From positions 52,002,760-52,066,759 of the forward strand of contig CP136069.1 in assembly GCA_032622095.1 (NCBI GenBank): a stretch of DNA of 64,000 nucleotides, given 5' to 3'. This DNA is from Siphonodentalium dalli (taxonomy: Eukaryota; Mollusca; Scaphopoda; Gadilida; Siphonodentaliidae). Under the pieces are notes generated by a model, which did no database searches, was not told where the DNA came from, and worked only from the letters and a program-made list of their open reading frames with translations. Made by a program: the position numbers and the translations under genes. This document shows positions 21,376 through 32,500 of this stretch, piece after piece (position 1 is the first letter of the stretch; each line of letters starts with the position of its first letter).

Positions 21376-21966
21376 TACGTGAGTCAGTTCTGCAAATAAA
21401 AAGAGCGTAAGTCAGTTTTAGAAGAACACGAAATGAGATATTTCATTATCTCCACTAGGTGCAAAACCACCTGCGGTCGTTACCACTTCATATATTGCAA
21501 CAACTGCGGACAGTACCCATAACCACTGCGAGCAGGACCATTCAACTGTTTCTTTAAGTAAGAATTTGGGGCAGTTAACTCAAAATGTATCACTCGCCGT
21601 TCAGAATACAAGTATCTGAGAACAATTACTAATGAAATATTCGACGTCTATTTGAATATATTATTTTTTTTCAAAGATAATCAGTATTTCCTTGTTAAAA
21701 AATGGGTTACGAATACATAAATTTTTGAATATCAACATTATATATAAATGGGTGTTAATACAAACGCAATATATCGTGTATAGGTTCTTTGGTAGTCCAT
21801 TCGGTCGCTCACATGTGCTGTAATATTGATGGAATGTCCGCGCTGTATGTTTCTTCCTTATGTGTGTTGTATTTGTTTACAATTTGCTACCAGAAATGTG
21901 CCCTGCGACCAGGACCACACCCACTGCGACCTCGCTGTGCAGGACCGGTTCACAGGGGGTGATTAC

Positions 21967-22314
21967 TATCCAGATAGATGATGGATTGCTGGTATCAGTT
22001 GTTGGTCATGCAAGTCTAACACTATCGCGTGGTGGATCCCTATTCTACTTGGATGCGGTAGTCGTGGAAAATCTGAACATCGACAATTCGACATACTGGC
22101 AGGAGATTCATTCATGAAGATCAATGAATTGACGATTAAACCAGAGAAGTCCATTGTTCTTGTTGACAATCATGTGTTTTATTCTTATGGCCATCACAAC
22201 AGCCAGGAGATTACACATGCATGTGAGTCTCTCGCAAAGATAAATGTTCGAACCCCAGCAAGCACAGCATTGGACATACATGTATTTTCCCTATACCCAA
22301 CGATCAATGTATGA
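21967..22314 (+). pseudogene. LTR-retroelement aspartic protease, C-terminal piece
   Basis: The frame from 21967 carries the region after the flap. It includes SVVGHASLTL and VVVENLNI, then a one-base shift at about 22090 into DILAG, then IKPEKS and VFYSYG. This follows the usual Gypsy-type order V-V-E-x-L-x-x-D-I-L-A-G, then I-x-I-x-x. It belongs with 18789-18946 across the inserted 3-kb element. Confidence 0.7.
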
Positions 22315-22841
22315 AAGTGGAAGAAGATGGGTACTCTGAGGACTCGGATGATCGATGCGTGAATGTTACATCCGACATGTCACATGGATATGGATTAATA
22401 CAGCCAATAACTGCAATATCGACATACCCGATCGTAGTTGTTCCATCCATGAAATATACCAGCAAACACAGCTCGCACACATGGGATGAACTGAATATGG
22501 AGGCAAACGGATCCTCTGAGAGTGGCCAGTCTGTCGTGTCACATGGAGATAGCCCGAAACAGATACTTGTTACAAAACCTCAAGTGACGGAGGGCGGGAA
22601 GGAAGTTGTCAGTATTGGAATATCATGCAGGGTGTTTGTCAACTTTGTTGGTTCCCGAGTGAGCGATGGCTGTATGAGTACACACCTGCGGGGGAAACAT
22701 CTACACACAAACGTGATTACCGATACTAATGCGTGTGCCAATCAGTCATTTGATGTCGATGATAACTCCAAAGTTAAACCATGGGACAGATATACATGTA
22801 ATGCAGATTTGATCAGTCGGTATAAAATGAGGAATCTATAA
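22311..22841 (+). CDS. Uncharacterised 176-residue frame with finger-like remnants
   Basis: A single open frame, acidic at the start (KVEEDGYSEDSDDRC), with two stretches that look like eroded C2H2 fingers: SCRVFVNFVGS, then STHLRGKHLHT (H-x4-H), and RYTCNADLISRYKMRN. It lies just behind the protease relic and before the 3' LTR, where an intact element would carry reverse transcriptase. It is possibly part of the LTR element or of an older zinc-finger insertion. Function unknown. Confidence 0.3.
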   Translation: MKVEEDGYSEDSDDRCVNVTSDMSHGYGLIQPITAISTYPIVVVPSMKYTSKHSSHTWDELNMEANGSSESGQSVVSHGDSPKQILVTKPQVTEGGKEVVSIGISCRVFVNFVGSRVSDGCMSTHLRGKHLHTNVITDTNACANQSFDVDDNSKVKPWDRYTCNADLISRYKMRNL

Positions 22842-23040
22842 TCGGTTGCCTGTAGTGTTACGCACAACACAGTGTTACCATTGAAGCATGTAGTTTTCTT
22901 ATGCACAACTTACCAACATCTTGTGCATGACGGATTGTAATAGGAACAACTGGAATTTCAGACTGTAAGGATGTTCTTTAATTGTCGCAAGTCGGTCTTG
23001 ACTGCATGACTCAAATTAGCTGGTGATATCAATCACGTGC

Positions 23041-23397
23041 TGATCTATGTTTTACTTTGTCGATGTGTTTGTGTTCTTTTCTTCGTGTATAGCCAGTGTG
23101 ACTAGCACGTCTTTTATTTTTATTGACATTATATGATTCGATAAACAAGGAGAGGAGAGGAGAGAAAGAAAGTGGTTACGCCAGTGGGTTGTATCTAGTC
23201 GAGACTGTGTTTGGTTGTATTGTGTGTGACCGTCCAATTGCGGTCTCTATTATAACAAACCAGGTTTTCTCTCTCTTGGTTTGGGTCGGAAATCTTGACC
23301 GCGTGTATTATTGTCTCATTCTAATAAATACTCATTTGATCGAATATTGTCATTCTGTGTTGGTTACCCGACTATGTAGCTACATAAGTAATGGCGT
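23041..23397 (+). repeat. 3' LTR (probable extent; last 120 bp certain)
   Basis: Positions 23278-23397 are identical to 16825-16944. The upstream part (about 23041-23277) would be the rest of the LTR, but its 5' border cannot be fixed because the left LTR lacks it. It contains an AATAAA signal and a GGAGAGGAGAGGAGA stretch at 23149-23164. Confidence 0.6.
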
Positions 23398-23519
23398 TCC
23401 TCATCTCCCCAATAACGACCCTTACCGTTTATAAGCTCCAGCAGTGGACCAATGAAGATATTTCTATTTTATAACAATACTCGATCAAGAAGCATACCAG
23501 ACACGTGTTATTATAGTTA

Positions 23520-24140
23520 GGGAGCCCGCATATGTTCCATTCACACTTTTGCGTACAAAAGGTTTGACCCCCTAAAGTTGGTACCAATAATGGAACATTC
23601 TGAAAAACCGATTTCTTAAGTTGCGCATTCCTGGGGTTTAGGGGCCGCTGAACCCCAAAAAGTGCCAAAAATCACTTCTATTTACACTTCCGCGTACATC
23701 GATGAATTTTGGTTTGATGATACTCCTAAGTCTACTGATTAAGAAAACACAACTTAAGAAAGGGATTTTCCTGGGGTTTTCAGATAAGAAAGGGGGTCCC
23801 ATGCTGAACCCCAAAACGTGATTTTTCACTTTTTTTTATACTTTCGCGTACATCCATAATTTTTGGTCTCAAAGTACTTTGATATATACTAATTATAAAA
23901 ACACAACTTAAGAAGCAACTTTTCCTGGGGTTTTAAGATAAGAAGGGGGTCATCGGGTCACCCCTCAAAACGAAACAAATCACTTTTATTTACATGATTG
24001 CATTCGTCCAACGTGTGTGTATGTGCGTACACCCCTGGAACGTTGCACTATTACAACCAATACATCCCTAAATCGATACGATCAACTTAAGAAATATATA
24101 TTCATGTCGTTTTCTGATAAGAACGAGACTTGTCCCCCAG
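23520..24140 (+). repeat. Diverged tandem repeat, unit about 141-156 bp, about four copies
   Basis: The words CGCGTACA (about 23549, 23691, 23845) and AACTTAAGAA plus CCTGGGGTTTT.AGATAAGAA recur at spacings of about 141, 154 and 156 bp; a fourth copy is weaker. The array abuts the 3' end of LINE D. No coding potential. Confidence 0.75.
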
Positions 24141-25500
24141 CCTATTCGTTCGACGGGTACTTTTGTCGGGTTGATAATATTCGTGAATTTATTCGGAATT
24201 GTAGCCATTGCAGCTTTGTGTCCGGCGTCGTGAGAAATGGAAGTTTATCCAGTTTGCACCAATTAATTATGTTGTCGGGAAATAACACTTGCCATTTTCT
24301 GTGTGCTACAGTAGAAGTTGGAATGTCAATTAAAATTTTATAAAAGTTTTGTCCTCCTCGACAGTTTTTAAGCAATTTAATGAAATTATTTGGTAAAAGG
24401 GGAGTGACTATTCGAGTTGTAGTTTTTTTGCAAGTAATTTTATCTGATGTTGGATGTTATTAAGAGTGATGAAGTTTGTATGTATGTTATAGATCCTTAG
24501 TAGATCGTCTCGTGTAAGAAAACAACCTGTATTGTCCAGCATATCGTTTAAAAAGATATACCCTTTTCTCGCCAGGAGGTGAAATTTAATACTTTTCCGT
24601 AGTGCTTTATATTTGGGTTATTCCATAACGTACATGCTGATATTTTGCGATTGTTTCTATTTTTCTCTAGAAATTTTGTAAATGCCATCAGGACATCATG
24701 CCAAAAAGGGTTGGTTAATTTCTTTGCCTGTTTTTCTATGTAAGGGTAGTCATAAGTAAGGAACATAGGGTCATCAAATAAAGGTATATCTATTAATGGA
24801 GTCCACTTGGCAGTTTTTGTCACGAGGCGACTAACCCAAGTTACTTTCATTGACATCATAAAATGGTTAACATCAACCATTTTTAATCCGCCATTCTTAT
24901 AATCCTGACATATAACTTTGCGTTTGATTCTATCACGCTTCTAGTTCCGAAGAAAATTAAAGAGTATTGTGTCAAGATTTTTCATAAAAACATTACCGGG
25001 ATTTGGGAGAGCTACAAAAAGGGGTGTTAATTTTGGGAGTATTAGTGATTTTATCACAGTTATTCGACCAATGGGTGTAAGTAACCGGTGTTTCCATTTT
25101 CCTGTCAAACGTTTGACTTCAGGAAGTTTTTTATCATAATTTATATTCATTTTCTCAAGGTTAATTGTATCAAAGTGTATTCCAAGGAGATTGAAAGTAC
25201 TATCGAATGTTAGTCCAAGGTCTAGGAACATAATATCTGTACGTTTCGTATAAGATCCAATCCACGACGCCTGACACTTGCTAGGGTTAATTTTTAGACC
25301 TGAATAATCTGCAAATAAGTTTAAAACAGTATATGCTTCCCTAAGACTTTGTTCGCTGCCGTCTAAGAAAAGCGTTGTGTCGTCGGCATACTGTGTAATT
25401 TTGTATTCTAAATTGCTGAGGTTGACCCCTTAAATGCGGTCATTAGATTTTATCATAATAGCTAAGATTTCTGCGCATAGCAAAAAAAATATACGGCGAG

Positions 25501-26145
25501 ACTAAGCAATACACGATTTCCAGCAATTTTGCCAACCTGGGAGGGGGTACTGTACTTCAAATCAATGCTAAGCCATTATCGTTGGCATATATCCAAATTC
25601 AAGCATGTTTTAATTTCAACAGAAATTTTAGGTGTAATCATTTAAATGTACTTTTGGTTCTTCGTACAATTTGTCATTGAGTTATGCCCCTTGGTTTGCA
25701 AACACGAAACGCTCAATTTTACCCATTTTTTTACTCAAATTGGCCATTTTCAACCCAAAAACAGACCATGATAGAGTGAATGTCAGTAAATAAGATTCTT
25801 CCACCTGATAGAGTTATGTTAGAGCTGAGAAATATTTTAAATAGAAAAAAAGTTATCGTATTAATTTGAAAAAAAAGTCTTGCGAGCCCAGATGACAGAA
25901 TTCAGGGGAGAGAAATCAGGCTAATTTCCTGTAATCAATAACACAGAGTTGGCCTTCACTGAATACGAAAACCCTGTTGCGTATCCAAATTTTTCACTTT
26001 TTTTAGAACTTTCCCAGTTTTGTAAAATAAATAAACCTTCAAACCAGTAATGACACAGTTAACACAGGCTACATGAATGTTCATGAACGGTTCATGAACA
26101 TTCATGAAATCATGAATTACATCTCGCCTGGGTGGGTCACCAGCC
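25501..26145. mobile_element. 640-bp insertion inside LINE D
   Basis: The LINE palm sequence stops at about 26145 and resumes at about 25500; the stretch between has no LINE similarity. It contains GAGTTATGCCCCTTGG, the signature word of the hairpin-headed tandem repeats elsewhere in the window, and a perfect palindrome at 26072-26106. A target duplication could not be recognised, since both junctions have small deletions. Confidence 0.6.
26072..26106. repeat. 35-bp perfect palindrome (17 + 1 + 17)
   Basis: CATGAATGTTCATGAAC, a central G, then GTTCATGAACATTCATG. The 10-bp self-complementary word GTTCATGAAC occurs twice. It lies near one end of the insertion in LINE D and may be its terminal structure. 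Confidence 0.9.
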
Positions 26146-28107
26146 ACGATGTAGTTTGAAACTTTGAGATATATGCCCATTTATTAAAATAGATGAGTTG
26201 ATGTTCGTATAAAATATAGAAATCCACCTTTTCATGTCATCTCCAAAATTGAAAAGGTTAAGGCATTTATGTATAAATTTCCATGATACTGAATCAAAGG
26301 CCTTTTCAAAGTCTAGGAGGAGCAGTAACCCAGGTTTATCAGCCAATTTTGCCTTGTGAATAAGATTATAGGTAAGTCTAGTATTGTCTCCGATGTAGCG
26401 ATTTTTTAAGAATCTCGTTTGATCATCGCTTATTATATCAAGTAGGACACGCTTTAATCTTTCAGCTATACACGAAGAAGCTAATTTGTAAGATATATTC
26501 AAGAGTGAAAATGGTCGCCAGTTTTTCAGATGATTTCTTTCTTTGTCTTTTTTGGGAATCAGAGTAATAAGTCCTTGTTTCTGGGTGATTGAAAGTTCCC
26601 CTTTATCAAAAGCTTCATTGAGTGATTCACATAGAATTTGGCCTAAGTCAATCCAAAAAAATTTCCAAAACTCATATGGGTATCCATCTAGTCCACTGCA
26701 TTTATCACTTTATGATCGTTTCAATGCACACGTCAGTTCAGTTAAGAGTTATTGGCCCTTCTATGCTGTTGGCCTGTTGGCAGTGTCTTGTGACAATACG
26801 GTATGGTCTTTTTCAAGAATAGCCTGAATATAAGATTTGTTTGTATTTTTTCGTAAAAACTTCTAGCTTCATGCATTATGTCTGATTGATTTGTCAATGT
26901 TTTTACCAGTGGAGTCGGTGAGGTTGTATATAGTTTTCGATATAGAATTGCGTTTTTCAAGATTGAGGAAATATTTTGTTGGTTTTTCACCTTGTTCAAT
27001 CCATTTGGCTCTTGATCTTACCATTGCCCCCCTTGTGTCTTCTTTTCTTATTTCGTAAAGGTCAGTGTCAATCTTTTGTATTTTTTCCAGTAATTCATCT
27101 TTATTTTCTGTATTTATGTCATCCTTATCTATTTCAATTTCGAGCAATATTTTAGATCTATTCAGTTCATTTTCTTTCATCTTTCGGTCTTTCTTTCGTT
27201 TCGACGCAAAATTTATGGTTTCGCCTCTAATATCGAGCAAAAGAGTATCTAAAAATAAACGTTTACTTGTTTTACATGTAACTTGCGGTTTATTCGACTC
27301 ATCGGTATATAGTTTATATCCGTATCTTGATTTATTATTCTCTATTGTTGATTTTACCAGTTCGGCATATTTTTCATCACTGAGTAAGGAGGTGTTAAAT
27401 TTCCAAAAGCCACGACCTCTATCAATTGTACTTAGTTTAAGCGTAAGAGATTTGAAGCTACTGACTAATTTGCCAAACTCTGTCAGCTGTGATTTTTGTT
27501 CTTAAGAGTAGTGATCACGGTTTTCTTTTGCACCGTCAGATAACAGATTGACTCGTTGAATGAGTTCGGATAACTGACTGGGAATATTTCCCAAGATGTG
27601 TTGATGGAGGTTCATTTCCGGTTTGCTAATAAAATCTTCCATTGTCAGTTGCTGCTTTTTTGGAGAAATATTTACACTATCGTCGCTCACTAGTGTTGAA
27701 TTATTTGAATCACTATTACTGTGTTTATTTCGTTTCTTAGATTTCGTCATTTGAATTTTTCACAAATCGATTGTTTACAAAATTTCAAAATGGTGTCCCG
27801 AGGGCGGTCTGTAGTTGCTTTACAAAAACATTACCTTAATGTCCCAAATATGGTAACATCACTCCGTTATTACTACACACCAGATTCATCTCTTGAACTC
27901 CTAACGTCACAAACTTACTTTTGAGATCCAAATGATAGTGGGGGGAGTATAATAGTATGGGGAGTGGAATTTACTTTAAATTAAATAAATGTAAGGGAGA
28001 GCAATTATAGAACAGGGAGAAATTTTCAAGTATGGGTCTTATAAATTACTTTGATTCTATATCGTTTTCTTTTCAGCCAAACTATTTTCATATTTTCATT
28101 TTATTTG

Positions 28108-28245
28108 TATATTAGTATGTATTAATTGAATGCAGTGACTCTCGATGATGAAATCGTTTTCATTATAGTTTATTGCCCATAGATGCGTCCTGAATGAAGT
28201 AGTAAATATTTACTATTGAGCGTAACTCATGCGTTTTCCATGGAG
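28108..28245 (+). repeat. Partial copy of the TTAA-flanked MITE F
   Basis: It matches the middle of the copies at 31045, 50341 and 63546 (ATGCAGTGACTC, then GTAAATATTTACTATTGAGC and CCATGGAGTGG) but lacks both ends. It lies 16 bp left of the exon at 28262. Confidence 0.65.
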
Positions 28246-28261
28246 TGGTTTCAATTCACAG

Positions 28262-28498
28262 GACCCCACCCTCACCACCAACATCAACCAATACATGCTC
28301 AGATACACACCTCTGTTGGGGGCACTCTCCATAGAATCTGGATTCTTCTTTTCTGGAAATATAAGCATTCATGGTGTCATATTCACAAAGTTGGAAATGT
28401 TATTTGACAAACTGTTTGTTCAAGCTCGAAATGGCACTGAACTATGCACAATAATACCCATTCATCCATATAGAAATGAGCAGAGTCTGTTCTTCTGA
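28262..28498 (+). CDS. Terminal coding exon of an unidentified plus-strand gene
   Basis: The acceptor GGTTTCAATTCACAG precedes an open frame of 78 codons to TGA, starting DPTLTTNINQYMLRY and containing GALSIESGFFFSGNI, HGVIFTKLEMLFD and CTIIPIHPYRN. Amino-acid composition and the clean acceptor favour a true exon. I do not recognise the family. Its 3' end faces the end of the homeodomain gene (29412) in convergent orientation. Upstream exons were not found; LINE D and the MITE fragment occupy the sequence directly to the left. Confidence 0.5.
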   Translation, partial: DPTLTTNINQYMLRYTPLLGALSIESGFFFSGNISIHGVIFTKLEMLFDKLFVQARNGTELCTIIPIHPYRNEQSLFF

Positions 28499-28547
28499 AA
28501 TGTTTATGGCTGGATGATAACTTGAAATATATTATAACTAGCCGATG

Positions 28548-29064
28548 AGCCCGACGTTGTCCGGGCTATTCAAAAACCAAATTTCAAGTCGATAGCTCAC
28601 CCGTTTCCGAGATCCGGTCTGCGATAGCTCCACCCGTTTCCGAGATCTGGTCTGCGCATGTGCGAAGCTGGCGTCGCACGGGCTCGGCGACCCGATAAAA
28701 TTCGTATCCGGGGCAAGATACATTCACATACCAAATTTCAAGTCGATAGCTCCACCCGTTTCCGAGATCTCGTCTGCAGTATTGTTCCCGTATATCTCTC
28801 TGCAGATGCTAATAACGTTGAATGGTAAACAAACGCTCTTTATAGCGATGCGTCAAAAACAAACGCTCATTAAATTATCACTTGATTAATCACCGCAGTG
28901 CCGTTTTTTGTGACCGAGAGTGGAGAACGGGTGGTCTGAGCTTCTCCAAAACGCGACGCCGACGGTGTCCGTGGGATTTTACCTTTGGATAGGAAGTTTG
29001 GTCTCGATCGGTCAACCCGTTTTCGATTCTATAAAGGACATACAGACAGACAAACAGAGGTCTT
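28548..29064 (+). repeat. Stem-loop-headed repeat with ACAGACAGACAAACAGAGG tail
   Basis: It starts with a stem-loop (AGCCCG / CGGGCT, 28548-28567), followed by repeated CAAATTTCAAGTCGATAGCT, then CACCCGTTTCCGAGATC and GTCTGC three times. It ends with ACATACAGACAGACAAACAG and TATATGAGAT. The same order (CCCGG stem, CAAATTT words, GACAGACA run, short AT tail) is known for a widespread invertebrate repeat, as in Lepidoptera. The class is uncertain. Confidence 0.6.
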
Positions 29065-29411
29065 CAAAATATATATGAGATATTTAACCGATAGCTTTCA
29101 AATTTTGTATGTAAATTTGGGTTTGTTCTGATCGTTTCTGATGGAGTTATTAACTTAACTTTGCTGATTATACAAATGGTCATTTGTCAAATTCAAGGCT
29201 GTTCCAGGTTTTTAGGGCTCGACATAAACCCTGAACAAACATTTATGCAATGTTTTAGTTTGATAGATACTGTTCACAACATTTAGGTTGGGAGAGAAAT
29301 AGGTTCCATGAAATCCACCATGAAGTTAGTCAGAAAATTATTGGCAGATTATTGAGTAATTGCCAGACAATAGTGATAGACAAATTAAAAATAGCTTTCT
29401 GGTGGGCGCGC

Positions 29412-29515
29412 TCATTTGAGAATTCTATTAATGCAGCCTGGGAATCCTACAACAGTATACTGTTTCTCAAAATCCTGATAAGGGAATCTACGCCCTTCTT
29501 CACCAGCAGCCTCGG
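29412..29515 (-). CDS. Last exon of the tandem-homeodomain gene
   Basis: The acceptor TTTATTTTACAG is followed by 104 nt coding EAAGEEGRRFPYQDFEKQYT, then VVGFPGCINRILK and TGA. It starts with two bases that complete the codon left open at 30677 (T + CC, Ser). Confidence 0.7.
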
Positions 29516-32500
29516 CTGTAAAATAAATTGATATTCTTCAAATTGTTGGGACATTATTTGTGATTAATTTGTGCATGTGTCCTCCTGTTTCCAGGTTCAA
29601 GTTGGAATATGGGTTTTGGCCACATGATTTTGACTGAGTTATGCCCCTTTTTACTTAGATTTTACATGATTTGCGGTTACTGGATGGTAACTTTAGATTG
29701 AATCAAATGAACTGAACCAAATTTGGTATATTAGTTTACCACCCCAAAATACAGATCAAGTTCGATTATGGGTTAAAATTCGTCTGCATGATTTTGACTT
29801 GAGTTATGTTCCTTTTTCGACTTAGATTTGACCTGATTGTAGTTACCGGATGATAACTTTAGATTGAATCAAGTGAACTGAACCAAATTTGGTACATAGT
29901 TTACCACCCAAAATACAGATCAACTTTTGACTGAGTTATGCCCCTTTTACGACTTAGATTTTACCTGGTATGCAGTTTCCAGATTATAACTTTAGATTGA
30001 ATCAAGTGAACTGAATTTGGTATACAGATCAAGTTCAAATATGGGTTCTGTCTACATGCCCCACTCTACTCCAGAAACGGACATGTTATGCCACACCCCG
30101 ACTGCATGCTCTTGTTATATGAGCACGAACGCTGCATTTTCCTTTATTTTCCAAATGTAAATATACTTCCATTTGAAAAGTACTCATTCGATCCCCAACA
30201 TTATGTATACATAATTTGGTAGAAGTATCACATTACATAACAAAACAATTCTAAAATAAGTTGATATAGCACTGAAATACGTGTATTGTTTCTTATATAT
30301 ATTTTGTTATTGCTCCCTATATATTGGAACAATATCAGGAATTGTTTATTATTCATCAGGAGGGATGTTCATTTGAAATGAACGGACGGATTCCTATTCA
30401 TTGGACGGTGTTAAGTTTTAAGAAAAAAAGTTTAACAAATAGCCATAGGCTGTATGGTGTTTGTTTGTTAAACTTATTATCTGAACATTTACAAAGGCAA
30501 CTACTCATCTGAGGATATAGTAAAGAAATGGTTAATTCCCTTCAAGTTAAAATGTTATTGTTTACACAAGCCCCGTTTACCCGAGATACAATGTCAATCA
30601 AAAGCGAATATTATTTTGTGTATTTTGGAGCGCAAACTGCCATGTGGCTTTAATATAAGGGAAGTATCATACTCACAAAACTTAGAGTTCATAATATAAC
30701 GAACTAATCCAACAAGTCTCTTCTTATTGACTGTGGATGCTCTTTTTTTTATTGTCCCATGTTCTTCTATCTCAGGAAATTCTTTGCCTGTATATGTTAC
30801 AATGAGTATAAAATACAGTTCAAATGTTTGTGCAGTCCAATTGTATAAAATCATTGTTGTGTTAACGTTACTGTGAGTTAATTTCATTGGATTAACAGAC
30901 AAATGACTTAGTTCAAAATATATATTTTGAGGAATATTCTTTTTTGCTCTGACTTTTTGATTTGATCAGAATCTGCTCAACTATTTGTTGACAAATTGGC
31001 TGGCACAGTAACAGTAACATTTATGTTTACATAACACAGATTTTAAAGTGATGTGAAACACTCTTGTAGGATCGTGCTAAAGGTAGTTATTTTTACAAAT
31101 ATTGTACCGGCATTGACAACACTCACTGTCTTATAAATTAATTAAATACAGTGACTCTGAGGCGAAATCATTTTTATTAGTTTATCGCAGTTAGCTGCAT
31201 TCCAAATCAAGAAGTAAATAATTACAATTGAGCGTAGTTCAGATGTTGTTTTCTATGGAGTGGTACTGTCGATTTGCTTGAGATTTTCAGCGATGTTAGT
31301 AGAATGCTACATTCCCCCAGTTGGCATAGCACCTGAATAGTAACTTTTCAGTATCATGCACTCGAACAAGTCCATAATATGTCTTTAAATTGATGGAAAA
31401 CATTCCGATGGGGTGTTAAGATCTACATCATAACAATGATTCATGCTAAAAATAGATTATTTCCATAAATTTAATATCCAGAAACGCAGAACACAGCATC
31501 ATCGTTATAAACAAACGATATGCAGTGACTATAATTGTTGGCAGAATCATTGTCATAATTAACATAAAAGTCTTACCGGGATCTATGTTCTTAACACATT
31601 TTTTTTTACAAGATGGATTTTCTTGTCAATTTAAGAAGATGGCAGATCTATGCATGAAAAGTACATAATATTATCTGAACATTTCCAATGGGAACTACTC
31701 ATCAATGAGTAATTACTGGTTGTTTGTAAAAAAAAGGTTAATGACGATGGTTGTACAAAATAAAAATTTCGGGGGGCTATTAAAATAGCCGGTGTTTTGA
31801 CCACCCGGAAATGGTTTTCAGATGGTTATTAGATCAAAAGCAAATTTCATAGGTGAGTTTATCAGACCAAAATACAGGTCAAGTTCGAATATGGGATTGC
31901 TCCACACATTTTTGCGACAGTCATGGCCCTTCTTTTTTCTGGTTTCCGAACTTTCCCAATGATAACTTCAGTTTGTGTGATCATATTTGAACCAATTTTG
32001 GTATGTGAGTTTATCAGCCCTATATACAGATCAAGTTCTAATATGGGTTTGCTCTGCCCATTTTTGTGAGAGTTGTGGCCCTTTTTCAACTTTGAATCCT
32101 GTTGATTTCTGGTTTCCAGTTGACAACTTCAGTTTGTGTGATCATATCTGAACCAAGTATGTATATGCCCCAACTGATACTGATTTAAACCAAACAGGGA
32201 GAAGTGATCTCTCACAATTTTGAATTGCAAAAAAAAGCATGGTCCATGGAGGTATATATTCATGGAAGGATATCCATTTTCTAAAAGTTTAATAGTTCCT
32301 TCATCACCAGCCAGATATAGAATGTTTTGAGGGATCGTTAGAGTGCTGTCCACTTGTTTTGATATGAAATAATTGGTGTATTTGACTTTACTAAATACCT
32401 TCGCTCCTCATGTGGTGGATGAGATCCACATGTAGTCTCTGTTGGTTTTTTAAGAATTGCACTAGGGTGTCTGTTCCCATGATATCAATTCCATCTGCTG

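Larger units (their letters stand above)
18947..21961. mobile_element. 3,015-bp TIR element with CAC ends carrying two zinc-finger genes
   Basis: The 51 bp at 18947-18997 are inverted at 21911-21961 with only two mismatches, and the first 41 bp are identical. Both ends start CACCCCCTGTGAACC. The direct repeat ATTAC flanks it (18942-18946 and 21962-21966). Without the insert and one ATTAC, the interrupted protease frame is in phase across the site, which independently fixes the borders. Further in, the words GGGTACTGTCCG (about 19433) and CGGACAGTACCC (about 21510) form an inverted subterminal pair at similar distances from the ends. CAC termini plus a 5-bp duplication recall Transib/RAG-like elements (CACTA and Chapaev also start CAC). 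No transposase is recognised. Confidence 0.85.
24142..27780 (-). pseudogene. L1/Tx1-like LINE (LINE D), minus strand, internally deleted
   Basis: On the minus strand the domains appear in the order of an L1/Tx1-type ORF2. A linker reads RGRGFWKFN (about 27410) and RAKWIEQGEKPTKYF (about 27000). RT fingers and palm read DDQTRFLKNRYIG and LLLDFEKAFDSVSWKF (26502-26137), and the catalytic QYADD is intact (codons at 25379-25390). The thumb holds GKWKHRLLTPIGRI (25231-24941), followed by NPFWHDVL, CTLWNNP and KLQWLQFRI (24880-24142). Upstream, 27750-27502 reads as an N-terminal, ORF1-like segment that runs in frame, apart from one stop at 27502-27504, straight into the linker. The endonuclease is therefore deleted. 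A 640-bp insertion interrupts the palm. It encodes target-primed reverse transcription machinery, now inactive. Confidence 0.92.

Noticed and set aside
32129-32353. Minus-strand frame with TIPQNILYLAGDEG as an exon of the homeodomain gene
   Set aside because: No convincing acceptor or donor, and the 32399 to 30787 junction is already in phase without it.
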